Shown here one piece after another: positions 9,101 through 9,518 of a DNA stretch of 9,518 bases. The stretch lies in the NCBI GenBank assembly GCA_947372405.1, contig CANBTO010000159.1:1-9518 (forward strand), read 5' to 3'. Position 1 is the first letter of the stretch; each line of letters opens with the position of its first letter. The stretch comes from Verrucomicrobiaceae bacterium. GTDB lineage: Bacteria > Verrucomicrobiota > Verrucomicrobiae > Verrucomicrobiales > Akkermansiaceae. The notes beneath the pieces were generated by a model. That model ran no database searches and was not told the origin of the DNA. It saw only the letters and a list, made by a program, of their open reading frames with translations. The translations under genes were made by a program, and so were the position numbers.

Positions 9101-9272
9101 TGGCCCCGAGATTGTAGGTCTCGCTATAAAGCGGCGAGCTGTTCGCGTCGGCTTTGAGCGCGGCAATGGCACCAGCAACGGTGAGATCCGGAGCTGTCTG
9201 GGCCTGCAACCCGGCGACGAGATACAGGGAGATCGCGGCAATGACCGCACGGGGAAAGACTTCGGGTTTCAC
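1..9272 (-). CDS. Giant secreted multidomain protein, DUF6288-like head on an Ig/cadherin-like stalk (3' end beyond window)
   Basis: The frame is open from GTG 9272 to the window edge, giving 3,090 residues without a stop; I translated the whole stretch and the repeat pattern stays in one frame. An in-frame TGA lies at 9314-9312, and none of the 13 codons between it and the GTG is ATG, GTG or TTG, so 9272 is the earliest possible start. The first in-frame ATG is codon 111 and would remove the signal peptide. Domains in order are a signal peptide, a DUF6288-like head, a cadherin-like domain, PA14, a second cadherin-like domain, autotransporter-type beta repeats, several Ig/FN3 domains and two arrays of 90-residue repeats. 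I found only seven cysteines (125, 175, 388, 598, 732, 1374, 1807), and the last 1,280 residues have none, which suits an exported stalk. Catalytic activity is unknown. A role at the cell surface, in adhesion or polysaccharide handling, is inference. The C-terminus, with any sorting signal, is not visible. Confidence 0.95.
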   Translation of the reverse strand, partial: MKPEVFPRAVIAAISLYLVAGLQAQTAPDLTVAGAIAALKADANSSPLYSETYNLGATGLRGWIYVGSSGADEYGGADGTFTDASRQILITVASSPGSAVLAADDVILGAMVGSSGAVPVFTSDCRKAFGAAIGEAEKTGAGTLRVKRWRAGTTTDVNISMTIMGDYTATAPYSCPKSSLILANARTKLVSQLLADANFFNTGNTFSRPIHGLALLAGVAPGDPNYATVQSRLQTYARATATAGPQQGSLPVWEWGYTGLFLAEYYLSTGDANVLPGMASFTNKLVQSQSIYGTFGHGPAMPRPDGSGRLVNTGYGPVNSAGIIANMAIFMGKKALLAGGQTIDPAINTAIQHGSDFFAWYVNKGPIPYGEHEPYMGNHSSNGKDPMCAVFFGLQSGRAVETEYFARMSIASFNAREDGHTGQGFGYLWGAMGANMGGSLATAEYLKNVRWHLDLSRRTDGSFVYDGRNGYGPGSTADGTYLGASSYYDLNATASYILTYSLPLQRLYITGKRDTPANPPALNLDATKVAQAVSAATFKLDSPGFTNSQLITALSDFDPIVRNYAAIELGKRSPSAGELTTLRGMVTGTDVNGRMGACQTLGYLKDSAALSLLNDRLDKAIEPNSWVRAKAANAIREYPPATASVHRDSLLARFTANATDPDVIDWDDPIQFSNGFLGFALFGDDVYGWQINNGANLAAYTINAPKNLPYPAIQTGLKQPDSKARLGPATFCDNNLPLADVQALIPDFFTLVQSEVQADRMWGAPARTRGINILSKFKIREGIPLMLSLLDVPEGFEWDAYNYINPALNALETYGDAARWTLPTLNGYLNTWDPQNTNYQQQSYPTLVSTTAAIENAITAPAQNLGLAVANPQVVSTTGAKAVTLTGTSPRSTVTFTNVTAPTHGTLTGTAPNLVYTPDPLYSGPDSFTFQVVDSLGAANPSAPGTVSIIVGSAGKGLTGEYFDNTDFTNPKLTRTDAQVNFDWGSGSPDALVGAETFSARWSGLLLVPETGNYRFSTLNSDGVRLFVNGVLVLDQYADQATNWNDGTSISLTQGQLVDLHLLYYENTGTAVAKLKWTGPSFAGANGAIIGKEWLFSGAGVVLTPYAHAQSVALAQNTPTAITLTGSGGTLTYTVITQPAHGTLTGTAPFLTYTPNANYNGTDSFTFRINNGTSDSAPATVSISILAGPAVGFTWLNPTSGNMSATGNWTSGTAPAAGGQSTYQLNFTPSGTYTVTHDLNNGFQLNQLNVAGNVTIAGTNSLAFSANGASAPQFSQNGTSAVLVNTPLSLAAITTFGGIGTGAVTFNNLLSGSGGLTKNGLGALRINFGNNTYSGGTIINSGQLKLVFNQSTAALGTGTVTLNGGQLYMDRITCANALVVNGGEIYSDNGYGNTWSGPVTLNSTATVNTAYSMAFSGIVSGAGGLTKTGPDTLTLSANNSSFSGTKQVNEGILSFTARTAVGTGAINIATGAKVNLTYTTTSSNIPKVAGLTLGGVVKSPGTYGSSSSTATFKDDTWFSGTGRIQVLTTSNTTLALTSGTSPAALGASLTFTATVTGSSPSGSVSFYDGSTLLGTATLSSGQASFTTTTLASGTRSITARYAGNTANAPSTSSALAIVILPSAPTIFTPSASSFSVHLAWTQPGGATSYRVKRSLSSGGPYTLVAILAANQFVDTTVSGGTQYYYVVSALSGTGEGSNSSQVSVSTPANQAPVFSANPIILPNAVALSAYTGQTLDGLATDGGDIITWSKVSGPSWLSVATDGSLSGTPPFGSNGLNSFVVRATDPGALSSDATLQITVLPAPNPACQLGILSLTANGGINPATGAAWAIGDKYRLAFVTRATTQATSMDIATYNTFVLNVANSSTLNLGGATWKIIGSTATVDARDNTSTNPNANGTGEAIFLVNGTTRIANNYADLWDSSINNALNLDERGAVFQSSSYVFAGTLSDGTKDNGFTLGITANNQQVGRTGDVNQYWIRVWNAPATNSLPVYALSDPLTIINNIDTTAPTLTSIADDKSGGPVITSTLVTYTVSFSEDMHADFVSAADFSNAGTSAVTIGTVTEASPGVFTVPVTPTSTGTLRLRINAGAALYDAAGNAMDTTSAINDDTTLTVMPPNTAPVANAQSVNSAEDTALPVTLTGSDVDGNPLTYTVLTQPANGTLSGTAPNVTYAPAANYNGPDSFTFKVNDGSIDSASATVSITVTAVNDAPVATAQSVSTAEDTAKAITLSGSDVEGSALTYTIVTPPASGALSGTAPNMTYTPAANYNGAASFTFKVNDGTVDSAPATVSITVTAVNDAPVATAQSVTTTQNTAKSITLAGTDVENSALTYTIVAAPANGTLSGTAPNVTYTPAANYSGADSFTFKVNDGSSDSAPATVSITVSPSSPITWGAATAIAGAGNILSTGLTNLAGANFGITTGTTTIVPASETGTVSVEFRSLRSGQNVMLANGINVAADSTWGNWGFAAGNSTISGNFGTVLDSNLGIETGAPVSTTATITLSNLTIGTQYRFQFFADSTGSNNQTISGSAAINSQNGQFVTGTFTADATSRVLTVTRSTDFAVANALTIGTVDTTPPTLASGSIVDNKGGGPVTVNTLVTYTVTFSKDMDASTVSAADFGNAGTSLVTIGAVAETSPTSGVFTVPVTPTSTGTLRLRVNAGAVINDAAGNALVTTAAIVDDTTITVANTPPVANGQGVSTAEDTAKGITLTGSDADGNSLTFAIVSPPANGSLSGTAPNVTYTPAANFNGPDSFTFKVNDGTVDSAPATVSITVTAVNDAPVANPQSVTTAEDTAKAIALTGIDVENSALTYTIITQPTNGSLSGTAPNLTYTPAANFNGPDSFTFRVNDGTVDSGAATVSITVTAVNDAPVANSQSVTTAEDTAKAVILTGIDVENSALTYTIVTQPANGTLSGTAPNLTYTPTSNYNGADSFTFKVSDGLLNSAPASVSITVTAVNDAPVANAQSVTTAEDAAKAVILTGIDVENSALTYTIITQPTNGNLSGTAPNLTYTPTSNYNGADSFTFRVNDGAVDSAPATVSITVTAVNDAPGFATDPFVGSGATQGVAYSGSLVGSAIDPDQGDTLTFT
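129..1208 (-). repeat. Array B: four tandem 270-bp (90-residue) tandem-95/VCBS-like repeats (residues 2689-3048)
   Basis: Units lie at 1208-939, 938-669, 668-399 and 398-129, all exactly 270 bp. The first is most diverged, with GSDADGNSLTFAIVSPPANG. The other three share TGIDVENSALTYTI and LSGTAPNLTYTP, with long stretches identical at the DNA level, for example the region around 301-350, 571-620 and 841-870. AEDTA or AEDAA acidic segments are kept in all four. The near-identity of the last three units suggests recent duplication or gene conversion, and copy number may vary between strains. Confidence 0.95.
1209..1556 (-). other. Ig-like domain B, paralogue of domain A (residues 2573-2688)
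   Basis: It runs DTTPPTLASGSIVDNKGGG, LVTYTVTFSKDMDASTVSAA, DFGNAGTSLVTIGAVAETSP, FTVPVTPTSTGTLRLRVNAG and DAAGNALVTTAAIVDDTTIT. Long blocks are identical to domain A, including FTVPVTPTSTGTLRLR and NDAAG-type motifs, with small insertions (SGS near residue 2582 and TSG near 2640). A 90-residue repeat array follows immediately, as after domain A, so the domain and array appear to have been copied together. Confidence 0.8.
1557..2111 (-). other. Unassigned beta-rich domain (residues 2388-2572)
   Basis: The sequence begins SPITWGAATAIAGAGNILST and includes NLAGANFGITTGTTTIVPAS, ADSTWGNWGFAAGNSTISGN, TATITLSNLTIGTQYRFQFF and QFVTGTFTADATSRVLTVTR. The 'ITWG.A..I.G..D..T.G..V.A.N.G' start and 'L.NLT.GT.Y..Q.F' strand recall a beta-sandwich domain often seen in exported Verrucomicrobiota and Planctomycetes proteins, but I cannot name a family. 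It separates array A from Ig-like domain B. Its TWGNWGF aromatic cluster could contact ligand; that is speculation. Confidence 0.6.
2121..2921 (-). repeat. Array A: three tandem 270-bp (90-residue) tandem-95/VCBS-like repeats (residues 2118-2384)
   Basis: Units lie at 2921-2652, 2651-2382 and 2381-2121; the last is three codons short. Each unit starts N-(D/T)-APVA, then has AQSV, an AEDTA-type acidic segment, a G-(S/T)-DV-(D/E)-G/N loop, SGTAPN-(V/M)-TY and SFTFKVNDG, and ends ATVSITV. The third unit has replaced the acidic AEDTA segment with TQNTA, which may weaken calcium binding. The second has AASFTF where the others have (P/A)DSFTF. Such repeats are cadherin-like beta-sandwiches in large exported proteins. 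The exact 270-bp period and conserved ends indicate growth by unequal recombination. Confidence 0.95.
2922..3260 (-). other. Ig-like domain A (residues 2005-2117)
   Basis: The sequence runs DTTAPTLTSIADDKSGGPV, LVTYTVSFSEDMHADFVSAA, DFSNAGTSAVTIGTVTEASP, FTVPVTPTSTGTLRLRINAG and DAAGNAMDTTSAINDDTTLT. The 'V.YTV.FSEDM......ADF.N.G' and 'L...AG...D.AGN' parts mark a bacterial Ig-like domain of the type found in long adhesins. It is a close paralogue of the domain at 1209-1556 and, like that copy, directly precedes an array of 90-residue repeats. Confidence 0.8.
3273..3860 (-). other. Unassigned beta-rich domain (residues 1805-2000)
   Basis: I cannot give a family name for this segment. It begins around ACQLGILSLTANGGINPATG (1806-1825) and includes DKYRLAFVTRATTQATSMDI (1832-1851), then TYNTFVLNVANSS, WKIIGSTATVDARDN, GEAIFLVNGTTRIANNYADL (about 1900-1920) and QYWIRVWNAPATNSLPVYAL. 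The 'YRLAFVT...TDATS.DI..YN.FV' pattern looks familiar from PVC-group exported proteins, where it often sits next to Ig-like domains. Alternating hydrophobic residues, Asn/Thr-rich turns and aromatic patches (YWIRVW) suggest a beta-sandwich, possibly lectin-like. The role is unknown. Confidence 0.6.
3873..4145 (-). other. Putative Ig domain, He_PIG-like (residues 1710-1800)
   Basis: The segment starts QAPVFSANPIILPNAVALSA and continues with DIITWSKVSGPSWLSVATDG, SLSGTPPFGSNGLNSFVVRA and TDPGALSSDATLQITVLP. The core 'W.KVSGP.WL.VA.DG.LSGTPP..D.G.N.F.VRA.D..G' is the He_PIG/cadherin-like signature found in large surface proteins. The partial domain at the left edge of the window is probably of the same class. 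Confidence 0.85.
4146..4412 (-). other. Fibronectin type III domain (residues 1621-1709)
   Basis: The FN3 signature is clear. There is a proline-rich start (PSAPTIF), the B-strand tryptophan in SVHLAWTQPGGATSYRVKRS, then SSGGPYTLVAILAANQFIDT and the C-terminal TQYYYVVSALSGTGEGSNSS. The 'W..P.GA..Y.VKRS...GGPY' form is common in bacterial extracellular FN3 domains attached to glycan-active enzymes. A linker or stalk role is most likely. Confidence 0.85.
4413..4682 (-). other. Bacterial Ig-like domain, Big_3 type (residues 1531-1620)
   Basis: The segment has the order TTLALTSGTSPAALGASLTF, TATVTGSSPSGSVSFYDGS, LLGTATLSSGQASFTTTTL and SGTRSITARYAGNTANAPS. The pattern 'G..VTFTATV.G..P.G.V.F.DG.T.LG...L..G.A..T...L..G.H.ITA.Y.G' defines the Big_3_5 Ig-like family. 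It is about 90 residues long, as expected. It acts as a stalk module between the beta-helix-like region and the FN3 domain. Confidence 0.85.
4689..5699 (-). other. Passenger-like region with autotransporter-associated beta-strand repeats (residues 1192-1528)
   Basis: Two good matches to the autotransporter-associated beta-strand repeat (the TIGR02601/PATR type) are visible. One reads GGLTKNGLGALRINFGNNTY (1314-1333) followed by SGGTIINSGQLKL. The other reads GGLTKTGPDTLTLSANNSSF (1424-1443) followed by SGTKQVNEGIL. Both follow 'GGLTK.G.G.L.L...N.YSG.T.V..G.L'. The region opens with FTWLNPTSGNMSATGNWTSG, a typical start for such beta-helix segments, and closes with FKDDTWFSGTGRIQVL, a typical end. 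In autotransporters these repeats form a right-handed beta-helix. No beta-barrel translocator is visible, so the role here is probably structural. Confidence 0.8.
5715..5960 (-). other. Cadherin-like / tandem-95-type domain (residues 1105-1186)
   Basis: The domain follows PA14 directly. It reads AHAQSVALAQNTPTAITLTG, then LTYTVITQPAHGTLTGTAPF and YTPNANYNGTDSFTFRINNG, ending SDSAPATVSISI. It is closer to the later 90-residue repeats than the domain before PA14 is, but it is shortened in the 'D.DG..L' loop (GSGGTLTY). PA14 is therefore flanked on both sides by single cadherin-like units, an arrangement that looks like insertion between two copies. Confidence 0.8.
5985..6344 (-). other. PA14 domain (residues 977-1096)
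   Basis: It starts with GLTGEYFDNTDFTNP and continues with FSARWSGLLLVPETGNYRFS, then SDGVRLFVNGVLVLDQ, ADQATNWNDGT, and VDLHLLYYENTGTAVAKLKW. These are the standard PA14 landmarks in order: G-x-Y-F, 'RW.G.L..P..G.Y.F', 'D.GVRL.VNG' and 'Y.E..G.A..KL.W'. PA14 domains in bacterial exported proteins often bind carbohydrate, so this is the clearest glycan-binding candidate in the protein. Its length of about 120 residues is within the family's usual range. Ligand specificity cannot be read from sequence. Confidence 0.9.
6357..6671 (-). other. Cadherin-like / tandem-95-type domain (residues 868-972)
   Basis: A diverged version of the repeat unit found later in the protein. It shows NPQVVSTTGAKAVTLTGT near its start, then APTHGTLTGTAPNLVYTPD, then YSGPDSFTFQVVDSLG and a final GTVSIIV strand. 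The pattern 'P.HGTL.G.AP.L.YTP...Y.G.DSFTF.V.D' is the hallmark of the Big_9/cadherin-like VCBS-type family. The acidic positions of the calcium-binding 'EDT' segment are missing here (STTGA). It is the first stalk domain after the helical head. Confidence 0.75.
6675..7739 (-). other. HEAT-like alpha-solenoid end of the head (residues 512-866)
   Basis: Helical repeats are visible at about 548-640, for example LITALSDFDPIVRNYAAIEL (550-569), then GRMGACQTLGYLKDSAALSL and SWVRAKAANAIREYPP. These follow the HEAT/PBS-lyase pattern of 'D..VR..AA..LG'. A later copy-like segment, PALNALETYGDAARWTLPTL, lies near the end. The intervening stretch, with FSNGFLAFGLFGDDVYGWQI, is less regular. In other proteins such solenoids mediate protein contacts. 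The segment joins directly to the preceding barrel-like core and ends at a clear switch to beta-sandwich sequence near residue 867. Confidence 0.55.
7740..8735 (-). other. Helical barrel-like core of the DUF6288-like head (residues 180-511)
   Basis: This segment is rich in predicted helices with aromatic and glycine-rich turns, such as VWEWGYTGLFLAEYYLSTGD (252-271), FGHGPAMPRPDGSGR (295-309), YGEHEPYMGNHSSNGKDPM (369-387) and EDGHTGQGFGYLWGAMG (417-433). Regularly spaced helix pairs with conserved G-H-G and W-G-Y turns recall alpha/alpha toroid folds, such as terpenoid-cyclase-like or glycan-processing barrels. Conserved-looking H297, H372, H379, D418 and H420 are candidates for a functional site, but I cannot assign catalysis. 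Resemblance to DUF6288 is by recalled pattern only, and that family has no established activity that I know of. Confidence 0.5.
8763..9122 (-). other. PDZ-like segment at the start of the DUF6288-like head (residues 51-170)
   Basis: The segment opens with YNLGATGLRGWIY (53-65) and continues with RQILITVASSPGSAVLAADD (86-105), then VILG. This is the usual PDZ pattern of a strand, a small-residue turn and a 'GDVILG'-like strand, although the normal G-D is A-D-D here. A helix follows (RKAFGAAIGEAEKTG, 126-140), then the strand TLRVKRWRAG (143-152). From memory this order, ending in TAPYSCPKS, matches the N-terminal part of DUF6288 proteins common in Verrucomicrobiota and Planctomycetes. A ligand-binding or protein-contact role is only suggested by the fold. 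Confidence 0.6.
9201..9272 (-). other. Sec signal peptide (residues 1-24)
   Basis: The first residues have a basic N-region (K2, R8), a hydrophobic core at about 9-22 (AVIAAISLYLVAGL) and a plausible signal peptidase I site after LQA, before QTAP. This supports the GTG start and places the protein outside the cytoplasm. There is no cysteine at the cleavage site, so it is not a lipoprotein. Confidence 0.85.
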
Positions 9273-9274
9273 AG

Positions 9275-9391
9275 CTAGGTATAATCTAAGGCAGGTTTCA
9301 AGACTCGAAAATCATTTGTTGTGGATCCATACGGACTGGCACCGAAGATCCTGAATGCGGCATTTCCCAGAGTGCCCAACCGGCCGACCAT
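9275..9391 (-). CDS. Possible 38-residue upstream ORF
   Basis: An ATG at 9391 is preceded by AAGGGAG (9407-9401) at a 9-nt spacing, a good Shine-Dalgarno. The ORF encodes MVGRLGTLGNAAFRIFGASP, then a hydrophilic tail ending LDYT, and stops at TAG 9277-9275, only 2 nt before the GTG of the giant gene. The same frame could start further upstream at GTG 9463, giving 62 residues. I recognise no family. It may be a leader ORF that feeds ribosomes to the giant gene, which lacks its own Shine-Dalgarno, or a chance or remnant ORF. Coding status is unproven. Confidence 0.3.
   Translation of the reverse strand: MVGRLGTLGNAAFRIFGASPYGSTTNDFRVLKPALDYT
9278..9283 (-). promoter_or_regulatory. Weak -10-like hexamer just before the GTG start
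   Basis: TATACC on the minus strand ends 5 nt before the GTG, so transcription from it would begin close to the start codon and give a leaderless or nearly leaderless message. TTGAAA upstream (9302-9297) resembles a -35 box, but the spacing of only about 13 nt is too short. The call is weak and competes with the upstream-ORF model. Confidence 0.15.
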
Positions 9392-9400
9392 GAGGAAAAG

Positions 9401-9407
9401 CTCCCTT
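9401..9407 (-). promoter_or_regulatory. Shine-Dalgarno-like site of the upstream ORF
   Basis: AAGGGAG read on the minus strand, 9 nt before ATG 9391. It is the only strong ribosome-binding-site match in the upstream region. The giant gene's GTG is preceded by TATACCTAGCT, with no purine-rich site. Confidence 0.4.
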
Positions 9408-9518
9408 GACGCGGCCTGGAGGAGCACGCCGGAAAAGGAGTTCCCCCACCAATAGGGGAGCACGGCTTATGATGGCTTTCAGTAATGTTAGAACTTCGGT
9501 TATTTGCTGGGATTCTGT

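Larger units (their letters stand above)
9273..9518. other. Upstream region of the giant gene, no firm gene
   Basis: Apart from the short possible ORF, the region holds a 5-bp stem (TCCCC at 9442-9446 with GGGGA at 9455-9459), a short inverted pair (GGCCG at 9382-9386 with CGGCC at 9412-9416) and a direct repeat GGAGCACG (9421-9428 and 9457-9464). None has a T-tract or other context that would make it a terminator or operator. The A/T-richer stretch at 9273-9330 is the most likely promoter-proximal zone. No neighbouring gene is visible. Confidence 0.4.

Noticed and set aside
9442..9459. TCCCC/GGGGA stem as a terminator
   Set aside because: The stem is only 5 bp with an 8-nt loop and no T-tract on either strand.

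Overview
The window is almost entirely one very large protein-coding gene on the minus strand. It starts at a GTG at 9272 and stays open to position 1, running off the left edge: 3,090 codons are visible and the C-terminus is missing. The only non-coding DNA is the 246-bp upstream region, 9273-9518. I see no tRNA, rRNA, CRISPR array, insertion sequence or second convincing gene. The many plus-strand and other-frame ORFs are antisense or out-of-frame shadows of this GC-rich reading frame.

The visible product is a secreted mosaic protein. From the N-terminus it has: a Sec signal peptide (residues 1-24); a PDZ-like segment, a helical barrel-like region and a HEAT-like region, together resembling the DUF6288 family (about 51-866); a cadherin-like/tandem-95-type domain (868-972); a PA14 domain (977-1096); a second cadherin-like domain (1105-1186); a passenger-like beta region with autotransporter-associated beta-strand repeats (1192-1528); an Ig-like Big_3-type domain (1531-1620); fibronectin type III (1621-1709); a putative Ig (He_PIG-like) domain (1710-1800); an unassigned beta-rich domain (1805-2000); an Ig-like domain A (2005-2117) followed by three 90-residue tandem-95/VCBS-like repeats (2118-2384); a second unassigned beta-rich domain (2388-2572); an Ig-like domain B (2573-2688) followed by four more 90-residue repeats (2689-3048); and the start of another cadherin/He_PIG-like domain that leaves the window.

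The mix of a DUF6288-like head, PA14, autotransporter-type beta repeats outside an obvious autotransporter, and tandem-95 arrays, in moderately high-GC DNA without a Shine-Dalgarno directly before the gene, suggests a PVC-group bacterium, most likely Verrucomicrobiota (Luteolibacter/Haloferula-like). This is an inference from family distribution, not a search result.

Functionally, the architecture reads as an exported globular head carried on a long stalk of beta-sandwich domains, with carbohydrate-binding potential from PA14. The 3' end of the coding sequence, where a sorting or anchoring signal would lie, is outside the window. Points worth a second look are the head-plus-stalk architecture, the nested duplication that built the stalk (Ig-like domain plus 270-bp repeat arrays, copied as a unit), two domains I cannot name, and a 38-codon upstream ORF with a good Shine-Dalgarno that stops 2 nt before the giant gene's GTG.
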